64,000 nt of DNA from Pseudofabraea citricarpa (taxonomy: Eukaryota; Ascomycota; Leotiomycetes; Helotiales; Dermateaceae), in the NCBI GenBank assembly GCA_029641185.1, contig JAPWGK010000008.1:1-64000 (forward strand). The letters are read 5' to 3'. The notes under the pieces are model-generated. The model ran no database searches and was not told the DNA's origin. It saw nothing but the letters and a program-made list of their open reading frames with translations. A program made the position numbers and the translations under genes. Position 1 is the stretch's first letter, and each line of letters begins with the position of its first letter. This document shows, one piece after another, positions 22,101-33,812 of this stretch.

Positions 22101-24073
22101 TGGGCTCCTTCTACTGGCAAGGCTTTGCAACTTGTAGTATATTTTGGGCTCGCCATGTCTGCGTATCCAGGATTTTTCTCTCTTTACCCCACAATCGAAA
22201 GAACGCGTAACGTCAGAGGGCTACAATATTCCAATGGGGTCCAGTCTCTGCCCTTGTGGTTATCATACCTGGCCTTCGACTTCGTCATTGTCGTTGCCTC
22301 TAGCGCTCTTAGTGTTATAATCTTCGCAGTCTCATCTTCCCAATGGTATCACGTCGGCTATCTCTTCATCGTCTTTGTTCTTTTCGGCCTGGCAACAATC
22401 TTGCTTGCCTACGTAGTTTCCTTGTTCGCACGGACTCAGTTATCAGCTTTTGCATTTGCCGCTGCAGGCAACGCAGTACTATTCTTGGTTTATCTGGTCG
22501 CTTATCTATGTACCCTAACATATGCACCACTTAACAAGATTGACTCATATCTGCTTGTTGTGCACTTCGTTATCTCAGTAGTTACACCAATGGGTAGTCT
22601 CATCCGATCATTGTTCCTTGCCCTCAACATTTTCTCCACGACTTGCTCAGGAAAAGAATTGGCAAGCAACCCAGGGGGCATTCTCCAGTATGGTGGTCCA
22701 ATTTTATACTTAATATTACAGGTGAGTTCGCTGACCTGATACCCTCTTTGAATCATTGTTCTTACTATTCAAATCCAGGTGTTCGTTTTCTTTGCTATAT
22801 TGCTTTGGTATGATAGTGGTTCGATTGTTGCATGGTTCAGGAGATATCGCAAGTCACCTGCTAAACCCACAGATGATACACCTACTTCAGACGAAGAGAT
22901 CGCAGAAGAACTCACTCGTGTCGCTAGCTCGAATGATGGGCTTCGTGTCCTTCATCTTACCAAATCGTTCGGCAAAGTCACTGCGGTAGAGAACCTTACT
23001 TTCGGTATCAAGCGATCTGAAGTTTTTGCCTTGCTTGGACCAAATGGTGCTGGTAAATCAACAACGATCTCCCTTGTGCGCGGGGATATTCAACCATCGA
23101 GGAATGGTGGCGAGATCTTTGTGGAAAATGTCGAGATTAATAGGCACAGAGCCGAGGCCCGATCTCACTTAGGGGTTTGCCCACAGTTTGATGGTAAGTG
23201 CATCGCGAGACCAAGATAAGCGCACGCTAATATACCTTAGCAATGGATCAAATGACCGTCCTGGAGCATTTAAGATTCTACGCTCGTGTGCGAGGCGTAC
23301 CGGATGTTGAGTACAATGTTCAGGCAGTCATCAAAGCCGTTGGTCTTGAGTTGTTCTCATCACGCATGGCAGCAAAACTCTCCGGGGGCAACAAGAGAAA
23401 GCTCTCGCTTGGTATAGCATTGATTGGCAACCCGACTGTGTTGCTTCTTGATGAGCCATCTTCGGGTATGGATGCTGCAGCCAAACGTGTCATGTGGAAG
23501 ACACTAGCGGCCGTGGTTCCTGGACGCTCACTTTTGCTTACCACTCACAGCATGGAGGAAGCCGATGCTCTGGCAGACAGAGCTGGGATCATGGCTAAAC
23601 GAATGCTTGCTATGGGAACCAGCGACCATCTTCGTCAAAAGCATGGTGATGCATATTATATTCACCTGGTCATGAGGACTGCACCACATACTTCACCAGA
23701 AGAGATAGCTGATGTGCGAGCATGGGTGTTGGATAATTTCTCTGAGGCTGAGATTGAAACCAACACCTATCATGGCCAGATGCGCTTCTCTGTTCCTGCT
23801 CGAAAGGATGAGTTGCAAGAAGAGAAGGTTCATGATGAGGATGAAATCAGCAGTGAGATCACAGATATGAAGCCGCAAAATGGTGGCATAGGTTTTTTGA
23901 TAACGATATTGGAGGACAACAGAGAGAGGTTAGGTTTAGAGCATTATTCGGTCAGCCCGACAACGCTAGACCAAGTCTTCTTGAGCATTGTTGAGAAGCA
24001 TAACGTGGAAGAAGAGAATTATGGCGCACCGGCGGAGAAGAAATCTCTCTGGAGGGGGCGATTCAAGAAATGA
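19128..24073 (+). CDS. Full-size ABCA-type ABC transporter
   Basis: Three exons: 19128-22721, 22779-23193 and 23241-24073, giving 1613 residues. Order is TMD1-NBD1-TMD2-NBD2. TMD1 starts with a helix near residue 25, then a large extracellular loop with N-glycosylation sequons and a cluster of helices (about 230-440). NBD1 has Walker A G-A-N-G-S-G-K-S-T (about 513), signature L-S-G-G-Q (about 600) and a Walker B D-E. TMD2 repeats the helix/loop/helices layout. NBD2 has G-P-N-G-A-G-K-S-T (about 1285), L-S-G-G-N and D-E-P-S-S-G-M-D. Both sites look catalytically competent. ABCA proteins move lipids or lipophilic compounds across membranes; in fungi they are sporadic and poorly studied. The first kilobase is visibly GC-richer than the rest of the gene. 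It could export a product of the nearby NRPS-like locus. Confidence 0.93.
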
Positions 24074-24418
24074 GCTTTTAATAAGTAGATACCCGATATA
24101 CCTTTGTAAATATAATAAGCAGCTTATGAAAAGTTTCAGAACTTTAATTGTACTTCTGGATGTCATTTCTTTTATGTGATCGAGGCCGCCGCTCGCCATT
24201 GCCTGCCCGGGAATTCTAGAAATGGGGTGGAAGCTCGCGTAAACGGCGATTTGAGCGATAAACATCCACTCTTGCAAGACCCACAACAAAGAGGGCGGCG
24301 AGATAAGCTCGTCTCGGCGATTGGGATTCGAGGTATAACAAGCGCACCGGTCGAGTATTTGAAGAGGCCTGCTGCAGATCAGGTTTTCTCAAACAACCAT
24401 ACTCAAAAGCTCACAGCC

Positions 24419-26329
24419 ATGAATGCAACCGAGTCCGCCAAAAAAATCGCCGAGGCCATCAGTGTCCGTGATGTATCATTGGCTCAAGTACATCCTCCAT
24501 TATCAGTACCTAGTTCGGTGCCGAAGAATGTCCTCGGCATTGCCAACGAGGTTTTGACGCCCGAAGAATTAAAAATCACCTCGTATGATATTGTCGAACT
24601 CTTACTAGTGATCCGAGAGAAAATCTTCTCTTGCGAGCAGGTTACAAGAGCCTTTATTCGGCGAGCCGCTCTGGCTCAGTATATGGTAAGCACCTAGCAC
24701 GATTTATCCCTACACACAACTACCGCAAGATAAAGCCTGAAGTCCGACTACTGACAACTTTACCAGACGAACTGTATCACCGAGCTTTTACCTGAGCGGG
24801 CCATTGAACGGGCAAAATATCTTGATACACTAGAACAACCTCTCGGTCCATTTCACGGTCTGCCCATTTCAATCAAAGAGCATCATGGGATGGCTGGATG
24901 TACCACCAATGGTGGCTATGTTGCATTCATCGGCCAAAGTCAAGTAGCTGAATGTGCCGTGAATGAGGTTTTGTACCAAGCTGGCGCCGTATTCTATGCA
25001 AGAACCACGCAACCACAAGTACGTGAAGGCTTTTTCAGCGGCATTCTTCATATATTTTACATGTCCTTGAATGAGCTGAGCTGATACAAGATAGGCGGTG
25101 ATGCATTTAGAAACTTCCACCAACATTTATGGCGTGACCACCAACCCATACAACACAGATCTAACTCCTGGAGGTAGCTCTGGTGGCGAATCAGCCCTCA
25201 TTGCTTTCCGCGGTAGTATTTTGGTAAGTCTCTAGTGGAATTATTCTTGCGCGTTACTGAGTCTGAATAAGGGAGTTGGAGGTGACATCGGAGGTTCAAT
25301 TAGATGCCCAGCTGCGAATTGTGGTATTTATGGCTTCAAACCAACCCCGTATCGGATGGGAAGGCAAGGATCCAAAGTAGCTTTTGGCGGCCAGGAAGGG
25401 CAAGTTACTCTTAGTCGACGTGGAACTATTAGTTAACTTGATCTAGCGTTAACCCAACCCAAGGACCTCTTTCAACATCTCGCGCAGGTTTGAGCTTATT
25501 CATGGAAACTTATCTTGGCTATGAGCCCTGGATCAAAGACGATTACTTGGTACCAATTCCTTGGCGGAAGGTTACACTTCCAAAACGTCTTAAGATTGCA
25601 GTGATGTGGTCAGATGGAATTGTGACGCCACATCCACCTGTGACCCGTGCAATGAAAGAGGTTACCAAATCACTGAAAGATGCTGGAATGGAAGTGGTCG
25701 ATTGGAAGCCCGAAGGACATGACGAATGCTGGGATATTACGCAAGCTCTGTACTGGGAAGATGGTGGAAAGAATATGGAGGCAGTTGTTCTAGCTGGTGG
25801 TGAAGAACTGCTCCCCTTAACGAAATGGTTGGTGAAAGACAACGAGAATGTGAAGTATCGAACAGCGGAGGAAGTCTGCAACGTAAGTCGGATGTATAAT
25901 GCTTGTGCTCGAAATGCTAAATATCTCTAGCTTAAAGTAAAGCGGAACGAATATCGCCTCCGCTATAATAAGCTTTGGCTTAGCACAGGGGCTGATGATG
26001 GTCATCCCGTGGATGCCATTCTTTGCCCCACTGGACCCGGTGCAGCACCTCCTCATGGAAATGCAAAATACTGGCCTTATACAAGCCAATGGAATATCCT
26101 CGAGTACCCTGGTGCGGTTTTCCCGGTGACTACTGTCAATCAAGAAATTGATCTCAAGGACACGAGTTACAAGCCTATCAACGAGCAGGACCAGTTCAAC
26201 TATAATCTTTATGAACCGGCCAAGTACTTCGATGCCCCAATTGGCTTGCAAATTGTTACTCGTCGTTTTGAAGACGAGAAGTGTCTTGCTATCTTGGAAG
26301 AAGTTGAGAAGGCTATGGGTAGAAGTTAG
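24419..26329 (+). CDS. Amidase-signature enzyme (acetamidase-like)
   Basis: Six exons: 24419-24685, 24767-25018, 25095-25223, 25272-25413, 25464-25882 and 25931-26329, giving 535 residues, typical for fungal acetamidases. The Ser-cisSer-Lys triad is present: Lys about 126 in S-I-K-E, cis-Ser about 202 in G-G-S-S-G-G-E and the nucleophile about 225 in D-I-G-G-S-I-R. The family hydrolyses amides to acid plus ammonia. The donor of intron 4 (used here: 25414) is ambiguous; 25420 or 25432 would also keep the frame, so a few residues before P-L-S-T-S are uncertain. No signal peptide. It follows the ABCA gene by 345 bp on the same strand, and nothing shows co-regulation. Confidence 0.9.
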
Positions 26330-27850
26330 ATATAATTGTCTGTCGTAGCTGTATTTGTTAATGAAAATTTATAGTACGAGACTGAAAGTTACGAAAGCCA
26401 AACGTGATATAGAAATCAGCTTTGATTTTAATATCTAAAAGCTTAAAACCATCAAAACCACCGTTAATATTCATAGAAAAGTCATGATGTATTGATATTT
26501 ATGATGGCCTCGTTACACTGTGACGCAGTGTTATCAACTTTATCTCGCTAGATATAACGTAGATTCATATATCTTTAACTATCTATAAACATGACCGACA
26601 TAAATTCCCGAGTAATTTCCAAAGAACATGATCAGCTAGTAACTATACTAAATATAAAATGAAGATTTCTGTGGCTATAAAGGTAGTACCCACAATAAGT
26701 AGTCTTTCTCAATCGGCCATTGTTTTGAAATCCTTATTATTACGTCGCTTAACTTCCTTCCGTTTGATTTCACTATAACAGGTTCTCCTCAATCTTTATA
26801 TAATTCCCTAGACCTGAAACGGAGAACTTTCATATTGGGGGACTTTAAACTTCCCAATAATATTACGGCTAGTTCCTAATAAAGAAAACATTAAAAGCCT
26901 CGACTCCTCAGCTAGTAAGCTTGGAGTCGAGCAACTGTTACGCGAGTGGTCGGGCCCCGGTCTAAGAAACGCAGAACATTTTAGCAGAACCTGCGGCTAT
27001 CAAAGATATTTTTCACATTAATTTAAACACATCTAGTGCAAAGATATTTATATCCATGGGTAATTACAACTATGAATTGTCACCTGATTTATCTTCAGAT
27101 TTTAGCAAACAGTTACAGTGGTCCAAAATGCAGAGTGCTTCTTGGATACTGCAAACGCGATTAATAGAATGTATACTGCTGCAACTGTCTTCGGCGGATT
27201 TAGGCTGAACACATCTCTAAGGGGGTATCCGAGACTAAATTTAAGATAGAATATTCAAATACCTACACCGGAAGAGCCACCGAGCTGCCATCCTTAAAGC
27301 TGAAGTTCACAGGAAAATAAAACTCATTCCCCCTGTCATTGGTGGATTTGGGAATGAATATCAGCCACGAAGAGAAGCGAGACAAATGGCGGCAGGTATG
27401 GTTTTGTATTCCTATTTCGTTTGCATTGTTCTTAATGCTATTGATCATGATTCTTGCTCGATTTTATATCTGAGAACCTGTGAGAAGATTAACCTTATTA
27501 CTGAAATCACAGCTAGTCGCAAAAATAGTATAGCTAATCATGATAGTGTGCAGAGATAGCGAGGGTTAGGTGAAATGGGTGAAATATTGAATATCTAAAA
27601 TTATAAAAGGAGTGTAGTTTATATGAGTTGGACATCTGTAGAATTATACAAGGATGAATAAGAGACAAATAAATATTCCGTGCGAGGTGACTGAGTGAGT
27701 GTGTGACATATCTATGTGGAAAAATCGTAAAGATATAGAATCCGGTGGCAGAGGCGGAACGAATTTCGAGATTAGGCGTTCGTTGAGAATTGTAATGTGA
27801 TGTTGTGTAATTTTTGAGGATCCAAGATGTTGTTATTACAAGTGAAGCCT
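26330..27850. other. Intergenic with decayed coding-like stretches
   Basis: AT-rich spacer between two converging genes. Around 27150-27475 on the + strand there are coding-like stretches broken by stops. One frame reads through a polar segment, then TAA at about 27318, then a segment ending in a single strong transmembrane helix and TGA. The break is of the CAA-to-TAA type. I could not assemble or identify a gene. An inverted repeat lies at 26899-26931. Confidence 0.35.
26899..26931. repeat. Inverted repeat, 9-bp arms
   Basis: CTCGACTCC (26899-26907) and GGAGTCGAG (26923-26931) are perfect inverted arms around a 15-bp loop, in otherwise AT-rich DNA downstream of the amidase. It could form a hairpin. 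There is no tRNA-like fold or target-site duplication around it. Confidence 0.6.
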
Positions 27851-30800
27851 TCACTCTTTCTTGCTCTTCTCAGCCTTGACCTTCTTTGGCATACGGGCCA
27901 ACCAATAGATTACCAAAGCGCCCACAACATTGAACGCAATGTATGCCCAAATCAGACCAAGGTTCCTCCATGCTTCACTCCAGCGGATGGAAATGGTCGC
28001 CAGATAATCATTTGTAGTACTTGTTGGGCAATACATACAGTCGACAGTCGAATTTCCATTGAGGACATACCCTTTGCTGGACTCGACAAAAGCACCCAGA
28101 TACTCTGCACATGTAGATCCAGAAAGTGGTTGCATCGTAAGGTACTCATTGGCAGCACACATGACGTCAGTATTTGCCACTGCTGTTGACAGCATACCTC
28201 CAACCAAATAGGTAAATGGAGATACCCGGTACATAAAGATCCAAAAGCCAGGGAGAGACTCTTTGGATGCTAGTACACCACAGAAGATAAGGGAGAGTGA
28301 AAACAAAAGGTTGGCGATGTTTGCACCCTCCGCAGCTTGATCCATTCCGGCAACAATCATGATAGAGAATGTCGATGTGAAGATAAGGTACGTCAGCATA
28401 TAGAGGAACATTAGGGCACCTCGTTCTGCAACCGTATCCGTTGGCACAGCATTTTGCTGGAGACCAATAGGGTAGTACCAGGTCAAGTACATGAAGACTG
28501 CCATGAGAACATTCCATGGCATTTCTACGATGATATTTGATAGGACGAATGCTCTCCAGGAGTAAGTTTTCGAGGGCCGTTCACGGACCTCATACAATGA
28601 TCTTTGAGTGACAAAATTCGGCATAATCTGTTGGGCAAGTTGTCCGAATATACTAAAAAGCATAAAGAGAGAGAAAGTTTGGTTTTGGAGGCCTTGGCGA
28701 GTGTTATCCGCATCGAAGAACGAGAATCCAATGAACATAGCCTAAACCATAATTAGAGAAATATTTGCAGCACAAAGGTTAATTACATACCGAACCAATG
28801 GATAATGCTGCCTTAGAGTATATGTACGAAGGTGTGCGCCAGTACTGCTCAAAGACTCTTTTGGTGACTTCCCAGAACTGCAGCCCGAATGGAGCCGCAA
28901 ATTCATCATACAAACCCTTTGAAGAACCGGTATTTCTTGAAGCTGCTACTTGAGGACGAGTATCTAGTAAGTTGGCAAGTTCTTTCTTTGTCTCTGTGTA
29001 CTCAATGCTATCTTTCCAAGTTTGTGGCCAGTCAATGTCGGTGCTTGAACCAGGAGCGGCGCCAATTATTTCAAGCATCCACTCGGCCGGATTGGCCTCG
29101 TCCGGACACTCGGGAGCACCGTTTCTTTCAAAATAACTGGTAAGAACCTTGGAGTTCTTACCAATTTCACCAAAATACACAGTCTTGCCACCTTTCGCTA
29201 GGAATAATAAGCGATCAAATCGCTGAAATAGCATGGCCGAAGGTTGATGGATAGTACACAAGATTGCTTGTCCGCTGTTTTTTAACTTTTCCATAAGGTT
29301 GCAGATAATCCAAGATGTTTGACTATCAAGGCCAGATGTAGGTTCGTCTAAGAAAAGTAGAAGCTGTGGCTTAGCGGCGAGTTCAACTCCGATAGTTAAT
29401 CGTTTTCGTTGTTCGACATTTAAGCCTTCGCCAGGTACACCAACCACAGCATCTGCATATAGTTCCATGTCTAAGAGTTCAATGACCTCGTCGACGTATT
29501 TGAGCTTTGATTCACGTGATACATGGCCAGGTTGTCGCAGAAGAGCACTAAAAGTCAACGCCTCCCTCACAGTTGTTGTTAGCAGATGTAAGTCCTGTTG
29601 CTGTACGTAACCAGTACTCCTCTGAAATGATTCGTCCCTTTGTTGGCCATCAACAAACATACCGCCACTGATGACTCCCATTGTCACACGACTAGCGAGC
29701 ACATCGAGAAGAGTTGTCTTTCCAGCACCAGAAACGCCCTAATAACAAGAGTATATTAGTACATATGCATGAGAAAATATAAAGACGAGGTAATCCTTAC
29801 CATGAGGGCTGTGAGAGTTCCAGGTTTGACCCATCCATCAACGTGATCCAAAATTCTGCGAGGTTCCCCCTTGATCTTGATGTCGTAGCAAACGTCCTCC
29901 CAGTGGAAGATGGCCGCTTGATCACTGACTGCTGATAGATCTGTAGTTTTGTCCTCATTTTTCTGGCTGAAAACAGGCTTCTCTCGAGGGGACTCGATGT
30001 CGGATGAGTTTTTGGCAACTTGTTTAGCAGCAGCGGCTCCACGGGGAAAAAGTAGAACTTCTCCTTTTGACTTTTTCTCCGTAATATACTCTGTTGCCAA
30101 AACGTGTGTTGCACAAAATCCGATTATGAATACGATAATGATGCCAATGTTTCTACGTTGCTTTGAGTCAATTTATCTCTAGCGGTCACAAACAATTGAA
30201 TGCTTACCTCCACTTATTTCCATGCTCGTATTCAAACGCAGAATTAATGTAGTCGTCCCCGTTGACAAAGTCCAGGCCGGCTTTGGCACCAACGGCAGAG
30301 CATACTCTTTCTTGGTTTACACTCGCAGTATATGCAGCACCAGAAGGAACAAAGTCAACACAAGAAAATGTTCGCCCACTGAATTCATTTACCATGAGAC
30401 TCTCGAATGCGTAGGATAGAGGGTCAAGATAGTAAATCCATTCCGACCAACCGAGAATATATGGCTTTGGGATCGCGAATCCAGAGTACATTAACAAAGA
30501 AAGGATAACGATTGAGCCGGGTGCTAAAGCTTGCGCTAGAGTCCGGGAACTTGCCGCGATTGTTCGAAAGACCATAGACATTGCCAGTGTCAGTAAAAAG
30601 GTTGTGAGAATAAAGAAAAAAAAGGACCCGGCGTTTCGCTGAAGGTTAGTCATGAAGTAGAGGGGAACATTGAAAGTAAAAGCATTTAGAATCTTGTACG
30701 GTATATCAGTCAACATTGAAGCAAATGCTTCAGCTGATGGATGGTATAAAGCATATCGCGAGTGCTTTTCGACGATGCCTCTCTGAGCATATAAGATAAG

Positions 30801-32559
30801 AATCTACAAGAGGTTAGCTAATGCTGTTTAAAATGAATGGAGGGCAGAAAATTATACTTCTAATGAACTAGCGATAGCATTGATCAAAACAGCGAAAAAA
30901 AGTAAAGATCCACGTGAAAAGAAACTACTGGCGTTATCCTTGAGATTGAAGAACACACTTCCCACAACGACAGACATGATGAAATTGCTGACTAATTGGG
31001 TGATAGTCAAACTTGGATCACCCTGTAGCCGCTTGAATCCGCGCCAGAGGCAAAGGTTGATTTGCTGTATGTAATCAAGGGTGTATGGTGACTTAACACT
31101 CCTATATTACATTAGTACAATTTAATCTTGGTGGTTCTGGAAATTAAGACATACTGTCGCTTAGACTGCTGTGCCCTTCTCGAATGCTTGAATCTCTCCA
31201 GGTGCTCGCCACCGATAGGGTAAGTCTTCTCGTACTCAGCAATATCTTCCAGCAAACGAGATCGCTCAGCACTAGACTTCCAGATTGCAGCAAAATCGTT
31301 GGCAGTTTTTGGGACTTTATCTTCCCATCCTGGTTTCACAACTCTTTCTTCGGCGCTCGTCATCGAGGTCAGGAAGTCACAGTCCGTCTGCCTGTCCGGG
31401 CATTGGAATCCAAGATTTTCGAAGTAGCTCTTCGCCTCATCCGTTGGACCGAAAAAGATCTGATGGCCACCGTACAAGACTGTGACTTTGTCAAAAATAT
31501 CATAAGCAGCTCCAGGTGCTTGGTAGATCGCGACACAAGCAGTTGCACCTAGGAGATCTGTAGACTGACGAAGGTTTTTACAGAATTCAATGGCATTAGC
31601 ACTATCCAGGCCTCTGGTAGAATTATCCCAGCATTGTAATGGGGCGGAAATCAATGCTGCTTCTGCGATGGAAACTCGCTTTCTTTCTCCTCCACTTACT
31701 CCACGGATGAAGTCGTCGCCAACGCGGGTATTAATTGTGTGACTGATTCCGAAGGTTGCCATGATTACGTCACGCATTTGAGTAGCATATGTCCATTTGT
31801 CGACATCACCAGGAAGATCTCTTGGTGCTCTCGCCATGGCTGCAAAAGCCAAGGTATCCCCCACGCTAAGCATAGGAAAGTGTACGTCCACCTCCGCCGT
31901 ATAAATTGCCTCGCCACGGAAGTTGGATTTCATATGATCGGCACTGATTCCTGGTAGCCACTTTGTTAATTTACTTCAGTGAGCAGGCTGGCATTGTTCA
32001 GAAACGTACCTTGATAATTCAACTTGGAGCCTTCATCGACGTAGATACCATGCGTTTCACCAGCAATAGTCTTTAACAGTGTCGAACAGCCAGATCCAGG
32101 AGGACCCAGAACAACGAGCATCTCTCCACTCTTTACGAGGCCATCAAAATCTCGCAGGATTTCAATCTTCTGTAGGCGTTCAGTTCGAGTTATTTTTCGA
32201 AGTAATCCTCCAAACTCTAGCCATACGTTTCCAACGGTCTTCTGGTAATCTGTGGCATTTCCAAATCCATAAACGTTGAGGTTACTGAATGAAATTCCAG
32301 CGGTTCTGTCGGGAAATCTTTCTGGATCTCTTGACTTGAGGTGCAATAAAGACTTGACCCAGGCACGAGGCTTGAAGTTCTCAGACTGTGGGTCGAGTGC
32401 GGAACCTGGGATTGGGCTGAAAGGGCTATTAGTAGTGTCGACGGTGGAATGGGCAGAGCGGGATGTCATCTGCTTTGCCAGTTTCGTTATTTCAGCATCT
32501 TGCTCGGTTTCTGAACCCGAAGTATTGTCGTGCCCGAACTCAGAGTCTCCATTGTCCAT
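27851..32559 (-). CDS. Full-size PDR-type ABC transporter (ABCG)
   Basis: Seven exons: 32559-32010, 31950-31155, 31101-30858, 30803-30208, 30152-29801, 29738-28791 and 28741-27851, giving 1458 residues. Order is NBD1-TMD1-NBD2-TMD2, the reverse layout of the pleiotropic drug resistance family. The asymmetric nucleotide sites are typical: NBD1 Walker A has Cys for Lys (G-P-P-G-S-G-C-S-T) and its Walker B is W-D-N, while NBD2 has a normal G-V-S-G-A-G-K-T-T but a degenerate signature (L-N-V-E-Q-R-K-R). Cysteine-bearing extracellular loops precede the last helix of each TMD, and the C-terminus is lysine-rich. These plasma-membrane pumps export azoles, plant defence compounds or endogenous metabolites. 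It is divergent from a Zn2Cys6 gene, a common regulator-transporter arrangement. Confidence 0.95.
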
Positions 32560-33093
32560 CTTGACGGCAAGTACTTCCTCTAGAAGCGAGCTAGGTTACC
32601 AAGTAAATCGATTAACTGGGGGTGAATGAAGATTAAACCCCAAAATACCTGGCTTAAGAGCTTATAGCCTCGGGAAAGTAATTACAGAACGAGTGCTCAA
32701 AGCTTCGAGAACAAGTCGAATTAAGATGTTCAACCAAACTAGCAAGATATGTATTATACTCGAAGGACGCACGTCTCATTCCCGAGAGTGGTGGGCTCGA
32801 TCTCATAAGCAAACTATTTTCTACCCTATAAAATGTGGAGAGATTGCAGGAGAGTGTTCGGAGTCCCGTGCTGCAGGATGCCGAAATCATGTCGGGGCTA
32901 TCCCAAGGCCGATAAGTGCTCTTTGTATTAGGGGCCACAATTCAGACAAGTACAATTGGGCTATTAAAGGATATTTAAGCGATAACCTTTCCTGGGGCTT
33001 CTTTTTTATTCAAGAACAGGAAGTATTACACCAACACAACCATAATTACATAGGTATATAAGACTAGGCCTTAGGGCCAATTTCACATGGAGA

Positions 33094-33104
33094 CGGAATT
33101 TCCG
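33094..33104. promoter_or_regulatory. CGG-N5-CCG palindrome in PDR/TF divergent promoter
   Basis: CGGAATTTCCG is a perfect 11-bp palindrome, 535 bp upstream of the PDR start and 709 bp upstream of the Zn2Cys6 start. Symmetry and place fit a zinc-cluster dimer site. The remainder of 32560-33812 has no gene. Confidence 0.4.
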
Positions 33105-33812
33105 GAGACAAAGTTACCTTTTTTTTATTTTCCTCCTCCATTTGCCTCTTGTCGTGGGAACTTGCATCATCCCACCCGAATAAGAACCAAACTCAACGCA
33201 TATAAGGTTTTCTAGCTATCAAACAAAGTGAGAATGTCTATATAGAATACCTAGGCACACATATAAAAGCCATTGACAACTAATAACTTTCATTGCTCGA
33301 GTGTTTGTTTTTCGGCTTTAGGCCAAAGGCGGTGACTTTTCCACGGTACTAGTCTGCTTACAGTGTTAAAATAAATCGCTTGGGTGTGATATCCCAAGAC
33401 GAACCTGTGGATTTGTAAACATAGCCCCTACTTTAGCTTTTTGTATCCTGTTATTCTATTGTTATCATCTAGCTAGTAGGATCCCCAACAATCGCGCAAT
33501 AGCGAGCGGAGCAACGTTGTGCCCGAAATAAAATGGGCGTGAAAAGGTCGCGGGTAGATTGTTACACCGCCGCGCGAAAAGTCTCAGTTAGTGCCTCGGC
33601 TGTGAGATGTACCGTATTCCCTAACGCGAACGGTGTCAATCGATCGACTGCGTTGTTCAGTAATCTTCAAAGCTTGAGCTATTCTTCGGCCGCTAGTCTA
33701 AGAGCATATTGGTGTGGGGACTCGTGTCACCAGCACACTATAGTACTCTCAACTACAGAATGACATGTAAAGAAAGGATATCTCAACCCCAACTGTTCGA
33801 AGAGATTCGCAC

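Noticed and set aside
26899..27000. Possible tRNA gene around the inverted repeat
   Set aside because: No T-loop consensus, anticodon arm or acceptor stem pairing can be folded.
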